Shown: positions 41,312-49,425 of the stretch, one piece after another | Position numbering within the stretch: position 1 is the stretch's first letter | Layout: every line of letters starts with the position of its first letter | Assembly: GCA_964424375.1 (NCBI GenBank) | Contig: CAYRIH010000004.1 | Location: forward strand, 1 to 51,687 | Direction of reading: 5' to 3' | Source of the DNA: CAYRIH01 sp964424375 | Lineage (GTDB): Bacteria; Patescibacteriota; Kazan-3B-28; UBA10110 | DNA: 51,687 nucleotides | Program-made: the position numbers and the translations under genes | Notes under the pieces: model-generated | Seen by the model: the letters and a program-made list of their open reading frames with translations, nothing else | Told to the model about the DNA's origin: nothing | Database searches by the model: none

Positions 41312-41677
41312 TTAATACATTCTTTTAAAACCATAATTCTCCTCTTTAATCTTACCACTTTTACTGTCAAAATAGTGGACCGTTTTTATTGTACAGTGGG
41401 GATCATTCTTTCTGTTGCGATGTCTTTCATCAATAACAACCTTAATATATTTAATCACCCCATTAATTGAAAATCTTTCAAGATAATAACATAATGCATA
41501 TTTCTGGGGAGAAAGGATGGTAAATGTGGGATTAAAAAGTGTTTCTGCAATTTTCGACAAACTATCCTGCCTTCTTAGGGCTACATGTTTTTTTTGATGT
41601 TTTAGATAATTCTTTTTGCCAAAAAACACCTTTGACCCGAATCTATCTTCACATTCAAGAACATTTTCATTAATCAT
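41312..41677 (-). CDS. Possible RNase-like toxin (barnase/EndoU-type pattern)
   Basis: 121 residues. Pattern: KKNYLKHQKKHVALRR, then AETLFNPTFTILSP, a KYIKVVIDERHRNRK strand, and a C-terminal CTIKTVHYFDS. This order of His-rich helix, nP-strand and terminal T..Y/H strand resembles the phage-type barnase-EndoU-RelE nuclease group. Basic, small and paired with the gene 13 bases downstream, so a toxin-antitoxin module is the best guess. Confidence 0.45.
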   Translation of the reverse strand: MINENVLECEDRFGSKVFFGKKNYLKHQKKHVALRRQDSLSKIAETLFNPTFTILSPQKYALCYYLERFSINGVIKYIKVVIDERHRNRKNDPHCTIKTVHYFDSKSGKIKEENYGFKRMY

Positions 41678-41803
41678 ACTTTTACCACACAGAAATAATT
41701 ACGTCAACTCTTATAAAACATTACCCAGTGCCCCTTTTTAACACCCCCACCCCGCACGAGAATGAGTTTTTTATAAAGTTGGTACCATCTGTAGATACAG
41801 CAG

Positions 41804-42202
41804 TTAGTATCCCGCTCTGCTGAGCAGATTAATAATACCCAAAATAGGGCCCCAAATGGCACCAATAATGATGGCTGCCCAAGCCAAACCATGTCCCCTC
41901 TCTTTGGTGTGTTTTATTTGGGTAATGGCGACTATACCTAAAACAATACCGATATACCCAAGAAGTCCTAGGCCAAATATCGATAGACAGGAAAGAACCA
42001 TACCGACTATGGAGTATACGTTATATTTCACTTTAGCGTCTTTTTTACTTTCTGTAGGGCTACTTAAAGATTTCTCCTCATCGTTTATAGACTTTTTCTT
42101 AAAGTTAAACAGATGCGCTCCTTCACTCTGAAGCTTAAAACCAACTCCCAAAATGACGACAAGCACAACAAGGATGGCTAATAAAATATAAAAAACACTC
42201 AT
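41804..42202 (-). CDS. DUF4190-like membrane protein
   Basis: 132 residues. An N-terminal membrane anchor (residues 3-23), a charged linker, then two membrane segments with the DUF4190 pattern: VGMVLSCLSIFGLG, IGIVLGIVAITQIK and GHGLAWAAIIIGAIWG. Function unknown. Confidence 0.65.
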   Translation of the reverse strand: MSVFYILLAILVVLVVILGVGFKLQSEGAHLFNFKKKSINDEEKSLSSPTESKKDAKVKYNVYSIVGMVLSCLSIFGLGLLGYIGIVLGIVAITQIKHTKERGHGLAWAAIIIGAIWGPILGIINLLSRAGY

Positions 42203-42343
42203 TTTAAATTTTTATTTTTATTCATCAACATAAGCTTATCGTGTATTAATTTACGAATCAAGATTCTATACAATAGGAGTATAAAAAACACCCAGAGGAT
42301 TTGCTGACTAACCCTGAGCTCTGATCCAACGAGATGTGAATTT

Positions 42344-43963
42344 CTATTTCTTCTCTACCTTCTTCAGCAGGGGGTGTTTATTATTCTTAATGTCTTCCAA
42401 GAACTTATAGAGGTCAGTCTTTTGAAAATCTTTATCGGTTTTCTCCATATGCGAAGCGACTTGCCAACCAGCACGTTTAAGTGATGGCGGAGCTTCATCG
42501 TATTCTCCTAAAACACTTAATGTTTTGTTGGTTTCTTTATTAACCTTTTCAATTGCACTCTCGGGAAGGTAATTTTCTATTTCTCTACGATCCGATGGGT
42601 GTACATAAATATTTTTCTTGGTACAGGCATTAATAAAATCTTCTTTGACTTTTTTTATAGCCTCCTTAGCTTCCCCCCTATCACTATCTATCCAACAATA
42701 TTTTTTAACACCCTCTAGACGATCAAAAATCTCCAATTCTGCAGTTGGGTCAGGCTTAATAACTGCACTGCCACCCAGTGGCCACAAAAGTACATCTTGA
42801 TACATTCCCCACGCCTGCAGAAGTATGTTGAAGATTTTCAAGTCGTCCGAACCTTCCACAAGCAATAATTTAGAAAATCCTAAATCCGGATACGAAGAGA
42901 AACTCATTTCCCCTAGTAGTTCTTTGTAATTATCGAAGTCAGGAAGTTTGCTTATGACTGACTCGTTACCCTTTTGCTGTATGGAATATACCGTATCTGA
43001 ACAAACTGATCGTGCTAGCCCTAGGCTATGAGTAGAAAAAATTAGACCTTCATCAGTATATTTTAACAACCGATGGACAAATTCAATTTGTAATTTAGGA
43101 TGCAGGTTAAGCTCCGGTTCATCAATTAATATGAACGATGGTTTGGGAGAACGAATGGCAGCACTTAAAAAAACCATTATAAATTGGGCTATTCCAGCCC
43201 CTAGTTCTTCGATTTTGTATGATTGATCTCCAATATCAAGCTCTACAGACTTACCATCAGCCGTTGGCGAAATACCTAATCTGGGATATCCGAAAATGTC
43301 TCCAACGTCCTTCGTGGCTTCTTTGGTAAATTTTTTAATCGTGGCATTGTCGCTGGTTAGACGACTGTGCACCTCTTTAACAAGTTGGGTCCCAGAGCTA
43401 ATGTCATAATAAGAATCTGTAGATCCAACATTAATAAGATTTCTGAACGCAGGAAAATAGATGGTGCGACTAATCATCCCTGCATATCGACGTAGTTTGC
43501 CAAAATTGCCCACTGTATTGCCCCCAGCATCCTGCAGAAAGAGTTCTCCACCTTTGATAACTTTTTCATAATTATCAGCTACATTTTTATTTTTATACCA
43601 GGCTTCTGCATAGAAATTTGTGGTGCCGTGCTCAATCCCTATGCGTAATTGATAATCTCCATCTTCTAACACGATATCTATGCCTTTGCTGCTATAGCGA
43701 TTGAACAAATTGCTAGGGTGCTTAGACTCGATGGGTAGATTGAAGTTCGCCTTTTTACTGGCCACAGATGTCTCGTCTATGAAAAAATTATCCTTATTAG
43801 CTAAAGTCTCAAATAAGTGTCTAAGTTCGTAAAAGAATTTGAGAACCCAGGATTTGCCAGAATTATTAGGCCCCACAATCCCAATAACATCACCTCGCTC
43901 TAGATTGAGAACGAGCGGATTGTTTTCACTAAAACATCTGTAGTTTTTTGCAATTATCTTCAT
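42344..43963 (-). CDS. OLD-family ATPase with TOPRIM nuclease domain
   Basis: 539 residues. ABC-type ATPase: Walker A IVGPNNSGKSW, signature-like region YKIEELGAGIAQFI, Walker B SFILIDEPELNLHP, and STHSLGLARS. C-terminal TOPRIM: LLLVEGSDDLKIF (Glu), YCWIDSDRG (DxD), and HPSDRREIENYLPE. This is the layout of OLD nucleases and of GajA-like defence effectors; no GajB-type helicase is adjacent. GGAGGT lies upstream of ATG 43963, and the gene sits 44 bases downstream of tRNA-Trp. Confidence 0.88.
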   Translation of the reverse strand: MKIIAKNYRCFSENNPLVLNLERGDVIGIVGPNNSGKSWVLKFFYELRHLFETLANKDNFFIDETSVASKKANFNLPIESKHPSNLFNRYSSKGIDIVLEDGDYQLRIGIEHGTTNFYAEAWYKNKNVADNYEKVIKGGELFLQDAGGNTVGNFGKLRRYAGMISRTIYFPAFRNLINVGSTDSYYDISSGTQLVKEVHSRLTSDNATIKKFTKEATKDVGDIFGYPRLGISPTADGKSVELDIGDQSYKIEELGAGIAQFIMVFLSAAIRSPKPSFILIDEPELNLHPKLQIEFVHRLLKYTDEGLIFSTHSLGLARSVCSDTVYSIQQKGNESVISKLPDFDNYKELLGEMSFSSYPDLGFSKLLLVEGSDDLKIFNILLQAWGMYQDVLLWPLGGSAVIKPDPTAELEIFDRLEGVKKYCWIDSDRGEAKEAIKKVKEDFINACTKKNIYVHPSDRREIENYLPESAIEKVNKETNKTLSVLGEYDEAPPSLKRAGWQVASHMEKTDKDFQKTDLYKFLEDIKNNKHPLLKKVEKK

Positions 43964-44007
43964 ACCAATTTACCTCCAATAAATACATTAACCGCATTGT
44001 TTCTTCT

Positions 44008-44081
44008 TGGCAGGCCCGGAGGGAATCGAACCCCCGTCTTCGGTTTTGGAGACCGACGAGTTGCCACTACACCACGGGCCT
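44008..44081 (-). tRNA. tRNA-Trp (anticodon CCA)
   Basis: Acceptor AGGCCCG pairs with CGGGCCT. Anticodon stem TCGGT/ACCGA with loop CTCCAAA (anticodon CCA). T arm GGGGGTTCGATTCCCTC, encoded CCA at 44008-44010. It marks the edge between the accessory cluster and the core block. No copy of its 3' end is seen elsewhere in the window. Confidence 0.95.
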
Positions 44082-44157
44082 ATAACAACATCAAGGTTAT
44101 ACTTTATTCTAACATTTTTCAATCGCAATTTTTCAAATTACACTGTATAATGCGAAA

Positions 44158-44243
44158 GATGTTAAGTCCTTACAGTCTAGGACATATTGTTCCTGGATTG
44201 TGGCTCGATGGGTGTCCCCCGATCTATGATCGGGGGCTTTTTT
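44158..44243 (+). ncRNA. Candidate small RNA
   Basis: TATAAT at 44146-44151 on the plus strand, then about 86 nt ending with CCCCCGATC/GATCGGGGG and a T-run (44216-44243). An inner hairpin GTCCT/AGGAC is seen. No ribosome binding site precedes its only ATG. The -35 is poor. Confidence 0.45.
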
Positions 44244-44264
44244 ATAAACCCCAGAAATCAAGGG

Positions 44265-44324
44265 TTTTAACCTATTTTTCAACGGTTCTGCTGTACAGCA
44301 GAACCGTTTATTTTCGGTGGTCGG
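44265..44324. repeat. 60-bp direct repeat, left copy
   Basis: Identical over 60 bases to 45659-45718. Contains a 28-bp perfect palindrome (arms AACGGTTCTGCTGT and ACAGCAGAACCGTT). The two copies bracket pyrD and a small ORF. Confidence 0.9.
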
Positions 44325-44337
44325 AATGACAAAAAAA

Positions 44338-44362
44338 TAAGGCGAGTAAAAACTCGCCTTTT
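44338..44362 (-). terminator. Terminator after the pyrD unit
   Basis: AAGGCGAG/CTCGCCTT hairpin followed on the minus strand by ATTTTTTTG. Confidence 0.75.
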
Positions 44363-44387
44363 GATTGATTCGTAACGATGCTATGAG

Positions 44388-44501
44388 TTAATTGTCACGC
44401 CCATGTGGATACCATCGGAGTTCTTGACCAGCCGTAAATGGCACTATTGGCACTATCGTACCATAGGATTCGGGGATAACTTTATAAGGCTTTTTAATCA
44501 T
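44388..44501 (-). CDS. Possible 37-residue protein downstream of pyrD
   Basis: Frame MIKKPYKVIPESYGTIVPIV then PFTAGQELRWYPHGRDN. The AAGGAGGG at the pyrD 3' end serves a four-codon frame (ATGGCAAAAAGATAA) just before it, so the small protein may rely on coupling. No known family. Confidence 0.4.
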   Translation of the reverse strand: MIKKPYKVIPESYGTIVPIVPFTAGQELRWYPHGRDN

Positions 44502-44519
44502 ACTTATCTTTTTGCCATT

Positions 44520-45500
44520 TTATCCCTCCTTTCTGGAATAAACCTTTTTGGCATGACGAATAATGCTTTGAACTCGCCAAGGGCGCAGTATAAATACTGA
44601 ACCCAATGAAATAGCATCAGCACCAGCTTCATTAATCATTGTGTCAGCATCTCTGACACTAAGAATGCCGCCGCCGGCAATAACCGGTTTGGAAATTCCG
44701 ATTTGTTTAACTGCTTTTACCCAATCAATAACAATTGGCAAAAGTGGTTTCCCAGACAGGCCCCCACCATTTGGATCAATATGTGCTAAAGGTGAAGGAC
44801 CCGATCCAAACAAATTTTCCCAGTTAATCCGCTCGGATAATTCACCAAACGGTATGCTGTTGGACACGCAAATTGCACTGCAGGCATCGTGTCCTGCAAT
44901 TGCTACTGCTGTTTCCGGTGATAGCATTGCATTGAACTTAGGAATCAGAGGTATCCCCAATCGAGAGCCAATTACTAAGCACTTACACACTTTCTCATAT
45001 AGTTCATCTGATTCCAGTTCCAAGCCCACATTAGGGCAGCTAAAATTGATCTTCAGACCGATCGGAGCTTCAAACTTTTTCAAGAAACGCCCTAGAAGAT
45101 TGACGCATTGGACAAACTCTGCAATATGAGATTCTGGATTAGGGTCTACAGACATAAATGAAATGAAAAATGGGTCAGTCCGTTCTTGCCACCGACCAGT
45201 TTTCAACAGAGCTAAGATTCCCGGTCCGCTTAGACCGACTGCATTCAATGCAATACCCTTAAAAGGATTTACAATAATGCATTTAGGCTTAAGTTCTTTA
45301 GGGATAGTAGTGCCCGGCCAAAGAGGCATATTGCCTTCTCTGGGTAAAAGCGTGCTGGTTTTGGCTACAAAAGTTACTCCCGAATAGTCCAGCAATTTAA
45401 ACCGCTTCAGCAATTTATGAAACCAGTACCCATCACCAAAAAAGTTGAGGGTCCCCGAAGCGGCAATAACATCGCCAAAATTGATACCATTTAGTATCAT
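44520..45500 (-). CDS. pyrD: Dihydroorotate dehydrogenase-like FMN enzyme
   Basis: 326 residues from ATG 45500, with AAGGAG six bases upstream (an ATG at 45521 would lie before it). TIM-barrel FMN enzyme: INFSCPNVG (active-site Cys/Ser region), GGLSGKPLLPI, KPVIAGGGILS and AGADAISLGS are DHODH class signatures. It oxidises dihydroorotate for pyrimidine synthesis. No other pyr gene of this branch is near. It lies between identical 60-bp repeats. Confidence 0.85.
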   Translation of the reverse strand: MILNGINFGDVIAASGTLNFFGDGYWFHKLLKRFKLLDYSGVTFVAKTSTLLPREGNMPLWPGTTIPKELKPKCIIVNPFKGIALNAVGLSGPGILALLKTGRWQERTDPFFISFMSVDPNPESHIAEFVQCVNLLGRFLKKFEAPIGLKINFSCPNVGLELESDELYEKVCKCLVIGSRLGIPLIPKFNAMLSPETAVAIAGHDACSAICVSNSIPFGELSERINWENLFGSGPSPLAHIDPNGGGLSGKPLLPIVIDWVKAVKQIGISKPVIAGGGILSVRDADTMINEAGADAISLGSVFILRPWRVQSIIRHAKKVYSRKEG

Positions 45501-45658
45501 AGTATTCTCCTTATATTTCAAAGTGAGAGCTTTGGGTAAACCCCCAACCCTATTTCAAAGATACTTGAATTGTAACATGTGGAGTGGTCTTATTCAAATT
45601 GTTTGCTTCAGTACACCAAAAAACAGCTCTTTATCATAAAATTCACGGAACCAAGAGT

Positions 45659-45718
45659 TTTTAACCTATTTTTCAACGGTTCTGCTGTACAGCAGAACCG
45701 TTTATTTTCGGTGGTCGG
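45659..45718. repeat. 60-bp direct repeat, right copy
   Basis: Same orientation and sequence as 44265-44324; the palindromic core is at 45675-45702. Confidence 0.9.
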
Positions 45719-45750
45719 GATGACGAGATAAAATATGTTATAATTGTATC

Positions 45751-45857
45751 AAGGTCAGTATTTGGCAGTTTCTCAGTACTTCTTACAAGGGAGTTTAATT
45801 AGTTTGGATGAATGGATATTCCCACACAAACTAGATTATAAGCTCCCTTCTTTTTTT
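45751..45857 (+). ncRNA. Candidate ~107-nt small RNA
   Basis: Extended -10 TGTTATAAT (45736-45744) on the plus strand. The RNA ends in a long hairpin (AAGGGAG with CTCCCTT, inner ATTAGTTTG with CAAACTAGAT) followed by CTTTTTTT. No ORF with a ribosome binding site. It runs toward rpmG on the other strand. Confidence 0.55.
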
Positions 45858-45895
45858 AAATTTTAGATTTTATACCCCTTTGAGCAAAAGTGTGG

Positions 45896-46084
45896 CTATT
45901 TGGTCTCTTTATGGAGAGTGTGTTTGCGGCAAACTTTGCAGTATTTTTTACGAGACATCCTATCAGGAGTATTGATAGGGTTTTTACGAGTTGAATAATA
46001 TGTCCGCTTGCATTCTTCGCACATTAGTTTGATTATCGGACGCTTATCTTTGCGGCTTCCGCCTTTTTTCTTGTCTTTTGGCAT
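45896..46084 (-). CDS. rpmG: Ribosomal protein bL33
   Basis: 62 residues. Zinc-type L33 with CEEC and CKVC knuckles and YYSTRKNPINTPDRM. A charged N-terminal extension (MPKDKKKGGSRKDKR) precedes the core. It follows nusG by two bases; in many bacteria rpmG instead precedes secE. Confidence 0.93.
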   Translation of the reverse strand: MPKDKKKGGSRKDKRPIIKLMCEECKRTYYSTRKNPINTPDRMSRKKYCKVCRKHTLHKETK

Positions 46085-46086
46085 AA

Positions 46087-46719
46087 TTATGTTCTTTTAA
46101 CTTGAAGGAAATCTAATTCAACTGGAGTTTCGCGGCCAAAAATAGAAACCAAAACTTTAATTTTGCCCCTAGCTTCATCAATTTCGCTGACTGTGCCGTC
46201 ATATTCCTTGAATGGGCCATCATTAATATGTACCAAATCCCCTGTTTTAAGATCAATTTTATGTTTTGGTTCTTCAATCTTCATGCGTTTCTTAATAGTG
46301 TTCATCTCCTCGTCAGAAATTGGCACTGGCACTGTTCCAGAACCAATAAAACCAGTAACACTGGGGGTATTGCGGACAACATACCAAGATTCTTCGGTAA
46401 CCATCATTTTAACCAAAACATAACCTGGAAATATCTTTTTTTCGACAGTTCGACGCTTGCCATGTTTAATTTCAATCTGTTTTTCTTTAGGAACTAATAC
46501 TTTAAAAATCTTATCTGCCATATCCAACGATTCTATACGCTGGCGCAAGCTGTCAGCTACCGCATCCTCGTAGCCAGAATAGGTATGCAGAACATACCAA
46601 TGTCCCGGACTACCACCATCAAAATCGTTGGGCAAAACCACAGGAGCTTGAGAAACTTCTTTAGAAGAATCTGATGGTTGAATATCGTCTTGTGGTTGTG
46701 ATTTTTTATCCTCAGTCAT
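46087..46719 (-). CDS. nusG: Transcription termination/antitermination protein NusG
   Basis: 210 residues. The NGN domain begins WYVLHTYSGYEDAVADSL after a 40-residue acidic, Ser/Gln-rich extension. VKMMVTEESWYVVRNTPSVTGF is the family core. The KOW domain is GDLVHINDGPFKEYDGTV. It couples RNA polymerase with Rho or the ribosome. Operon with secE. Confidence 0.95.
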   Translation of the reverse strand: MTEDKKSQPQDDIQPSDSSKEVSQAPVVLPNDFDGGSPGHWYVLHTYSGYEDAVADSLRQRIESLDMADKIFKVLVPKEKQIEIKHGKRRTVEKKIFPGYVLVKMMVTEESWYVVRNTPSVTGFIGSGTVPVPISDEEMNTIKKRMKIEEPKHKIDLKTGDLVHINDGPFKEYDGTVSEIDEARGKIKVLVSIFGRETPVELDFLQVKRT

Positions 46720-46736
46720 TAGTTATTTAATTAATT

Positions 46737-47021
46737 TTAATTATCTGGCTGGGCTTCAACTTGAATGTCATCTAAAGAAATATCCATTGGCTGATCCAAA
46801 ACTTGCTGAGAAGTATTACCTTTTTGATATTCAACCCAATTCAGCAAATTCCGAAGCCCTCCGGTTAAGCCTAAATCAATAATACCTACAAAAATCGTAA
46901 AGATAATTGACACAATAATTACCCCAACAGTTAACCTAAATACAATTTTCCTGGTAGGCCAAGTAACTTTACCTAATTCTCTGATAGCTTCTTTAACAAA
47001 TTTTATTACTTGTTTTATCAT
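46737..47021 (-). CDS. secE: Preprotein translocase subunit SecE
   Basis: 94 residues. The amphipathic FVKEAIRELGKVTWPTRK is the SecE signature, followed by a single membrane segment (LTVGVIIVSIIFTIFVGIIDL). The C-terminal tail of ~40 residues is acidic and longer than usual. Partner of SecY in protein export. Confidence 0.9.
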   Translation of the reverse strand: MIKQVIKFVKEAIRELGKVTWPTRKIVFRLTVGVIIVSIIFTIFVGIIDLGLTGGLRNLLNWVEYQKGNTSQQVLDQPMDISLDDIQVEAQPDN

Positions 47022-47197
47022 AAAAAATTTATTATATATTATTTTTGTAACAGATTCCCTGGCCGGGCAGGCTGGACCCTCCTGCGTTCAATCTTATTGC
47101 GAAATAGATTATTATTTCTCTTCGCAATATAGATATCATTACGGAAGGGCACGGCGCATTCACTTCGTTTATTTGCCAGAATGACGGAGAGGGTTGT
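47022..47197. other. Intergenic repeat patch between secE and rpsI
   Basis: No gene. Contains a copy of the CCCTGGCCGGGCAGGC element (47057-47072), an inverted repeat ATTGCGAA/TTCGCAAT (47094-47126), and GCCAGAATGACGGAGAGG, similar to the ends of the pyrD repeats. It interrupts an otherwise tightly packed block. Confidence 0.6.
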
Positions 47198-47617
47198 TTA
47201 TCGTTTGGAGAACTGAGGCGCTCTACGAGCTTTTTTAAGGCCATATTTTTTGCGCTCTACGGCTCTCGAATCACGAGTTAGATATTTGTGAGATTTTAAA
47301 GTCTTTTTTAAATCCTCGTCTACCACCAACAAAGCTCGGGCGATGCCCAATCTAATAGCTCCGGCTTGCCCTGTAGTGCCTCCGCCAACAACTCTTACAG
47401 AAATATCAAAACGATCTTTCATCCCTACCAGTTCTAGCGGCTCTTTAATCACATCTATTAAATTTTTGGGGTTAAGATACTCAAGAGCAGTTTTATTATT
47501 AATTATTATCTGGCCACTGCCTTCATATAATCTGACTCTGGCAGTCGAAGTCTTGCGACGACCAAGACCATAATAATACTTTCCTTTCATTTGTACTGCT
47601 GTTTTAGTTTCTTTCAT
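47198..47617 (-). CDS. rpsI: Ribosomal protein uS9
   Basis: 139 residues. YYGLGRRKTSTARVRLYEGSG at the start and the C-terminal RAVERKKYGLKKARRAPQFSKR reaching the P site are S9 signatures. Three bases after rplM. Confidence 0.97.
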   Translation of the reverse strand: MKETKTAVQMKGKYYYGLGRRKTSTARVRLYEGSGQIIINNKTALEYLNPKNLIDVIKEPLELVGMKDRFDISVRVVGGGTTGQAGAIRLGIARALLVVDEDLKKTLKSHKYLTRDSRAVERKKYGLKKARRAPQFSKR

Positions 47618-47620
47618 AAT

Positions 47621-48064
47621 TTAAATCTTTAACTTAATTGGATTCTGAGCTTGATGTAAATGTTGCTCATCTTTGTAAATCTTAAGATTGTTTAAACGCA
47701 ACCGGCGCAGCTTGTTTTTAGGCAACATTCCCGAAACAGCTTTTTTCAATACCTCAGTTGGTTTCTTGGCTAATAAATCCGATATTTTAGTTGTTTTTAA
47801 TCCACCCAGATAACCACTGTGGCGATAATATTTCTTTTGCTGTAATTTATTGCCAGTTAATTTAACATTAGCTGCATTAACCACCACGATTTTAGTTCTA
47901 TTAACCAAAGCTGGATCAAAAGTTGGCATATCCTTACCAATCAAAATTTTAGCTATCCGACTGGCTAATCTTCCTAGTATTTGATCCTGAGCATCTACAA
48001 GATACCAGATTTCCTTAAATTCTTGGGGTTTTGGTCTTTTAGTAGTTTTTATTACTGCACACAT
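47621..48064 (-). CDS. rplM: Ribosomal protein uL13
   Basis: 147 residues from ATG 48064; an ATG at 48082 is possible but overlaps rplQ. Signatures WYLVDAQDQILGRLASRIAK, VNAANVKLTGNK and VSGMLPKNKLRR. Pairs with rpsI as usual. Confidence 0.95.
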   Translation of the reverse strand: MCAVIKTTKRPKPQEFKEIWYLVDAQDQILGRLASRIAKILIGKDMPTFDPALVNRTKIVVVNAANVKLTGNKLQQKKYYRHSGYLGGLKTTKISDLLAKKPTEVLKKAVSGMLPKNKLRRLRLNNLKIYKDEQHLHQAQNPIKLKI

Positions 48065-48074
48065 ATCAAAAATT

Positions 48075-48428
48075 TTAAACAAATTCTAGTCTAGCCATCT
48101 TAGCATTATCACCACTTCTAGGCTTAAGTTTAATTATCCTTAAATAGCCACCAGTTTTTTTGGTATAGCGAGGAGCAATTTCTTTAATTATTTTTTTAAC
48201 TAGCAACTCATTATTAAATAATCTTTTCATTAAATACTGCTTAGTGGTCAAATTAACAGTTTTAGCTCGATGGGTTAACCGCTCAATTATTGGCAGGACA
48301 GCCTTAGCCTTAGGCAGAGTGGTAGTAATTTTTTCGTAAAGAATAACTGAAAGCACTAAATTAGTAATCATGCTTTCACGACGTTTCTTAATCCTGCCTA
48401 ATTTTACATTTCGTTTGCGGTGTCTCAT
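48075..48428 (-). CDS. rplQ: Ribosomal protein bL17
   Basis: 117 residues. MRHRKRNVKLGRIKKRRESMI, LTHRAKTVN and the C-terminal GYLRIIKLKPRSGDNAKMA are typical. Follows rpoA by 14 bases, the usual order. Confidence 0.96.
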   Translation of the reverse strand: MRHRKRNVKLGRIKKRRESMITNLVLSVILYEKITTTLPKAKAVLPIIERLTHRAKTVNLTTKQYLMKRLFNNELLVKKIIKEIAPRYTKKTGGYLRIIKLKPRSGDNAKMARLEFV

Positions 48429-48442
48429 ATATTCAAATCAGC

Positions 48443-49399
48443 TTAATTAAATTCCAAACCCAACTCTTCTAACTTATCAGCAATCTCTGTTACTGCTCTG
48501 TCACCAACACCTTTCATTTCCAATAAACCTTGACGGCCAATAGATAAAATATCTTTAATTTTTTTTATATTATTTTGAACTAAAGCATTGGTAGTTCTGA
48601 TAGACAGATTTATCTCTTCGATAGAAAAATCTTTGGGTTGGTTGTCAGTTTTAGCTTTGGTGTCAATTTTGGTTTCTGAAGTTTTGACTGGTTCCTTAGT
48701 TGTCTTCTTTTTTTCTTCAGTTGATTGGTCGCCAAAAATACCAATTTGATTTAAAAGAATAGAAGATGCTTGCTTAAGAGCATCTTTAGGAGTAACAGTT
48801 CCATCTGTTTCAACCTCCAAGGTGAGTTTATCGTAATCCACTCTTTCACCTACACGAGTATTTTGAACTTGTATACTGCAAGATCTGATGGGTGAAAATG
48901 CAGCATCTACAACAATCATTCCAATTGGTAATTCTTTGTCACCTATATCTTCACTCAAAACATATCCCCTGCCTTGCTCAATCCGAATTTCGGCTTCTAG
49001 CGTAACTTTACCGGCAATGGTAGCAATAAGCTGTTCTGAGTTTACCAATTCTACTGAACTGGGCAATTTAATATCCTTGCCAGTTACAGAACCAGCTTTA
49101 GTAGCTTTAAGAGTAACAGTGATTGGCTCTTCTTGGTGCAAAATAAATCGCAAGCTTTTAACATTAAGCATAATATCAATCATGTCTTCTTTGATACCTT
49201 CAATGGTAGTAAACTCATGGTCTACACCAACAATTTTAAAAGCAGTAACTGCAGCTCCTGGCAATGATGTAAGCAAAACTCGACGCAGAGCATTACCTAC
49301 AGTCGTGCCATAGCCGGGATAAAATGGTTCGATTACAAAAATCGCACTATTGCCATCTTCTTTGTCTAATTTAACTCTAGGGACATTAATTGATTCCAC
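48443..49399 (-). CDS. rpoA: RNA polymerase alpha subunit
   Basis: 318 residues. The N-terminal dimerisation domain has FVIEPFYPGYGTTVGNALRRVLL. The C-terminal domain has SIRTTNALVQNNIKKIKDIL and LLEMKGVGDRAVTEI (helix-hairpin-helix). A Lys/Thr-rich linker joins them. GTG start with GGAGG upstream. Confidence 0.97.
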   Translation of the reverse strand: MESINVPRVKLDKEDGNSAIFVIEPFYPGYGTTVGNALRRVLLTSLPGAAVTAFKIVGVDHEFTTIEGIKEDMIDIMLNVKSLRFILHQEEPITVTLKATKAGSVTGKDIKLPSSVELVNSEQLIATIAGKVTLEAEIRIEQGRGYVLSEDIGDKELPIGMIVVDAAFSPIRSCSIQVQNTRVGERVDYDKLTLEVETDGTVTPKDALKQASSILLNQIGIFGDQSTEEKKKTTKEPVKTSETKIDTKAKTDNQPKDFSIEEINLSIRTTNALVQNNIKKIKDILSIGRQGLLEMKGVGDRAVTEIADKLEELGLEFN

Positions 49400-49425
49400 T
49401 CTAATCCTCCATTTATTTAAATTAT

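Noticed and set aside
44008..44081. tRNA-Trp as the attachment site of an integrated element
   Set aside because: No direct repeat of the tRNA 3' end and no integrase were found in the window, so an att site is not supported.
43997..44329. Plus-strand 110-codon frame over tRNA-Trp
   Set aside because: The first part is the antisense of tRNA-Trp and the rest runs through a terminator and the 60-bp repeat; no protein family pattern.
47032..47244. 70-codon minus-strand frame overlapping the rpsI end
   Set aside because: It is a shifted reading of rpsI codons followed by repeat DNA; no start signal.
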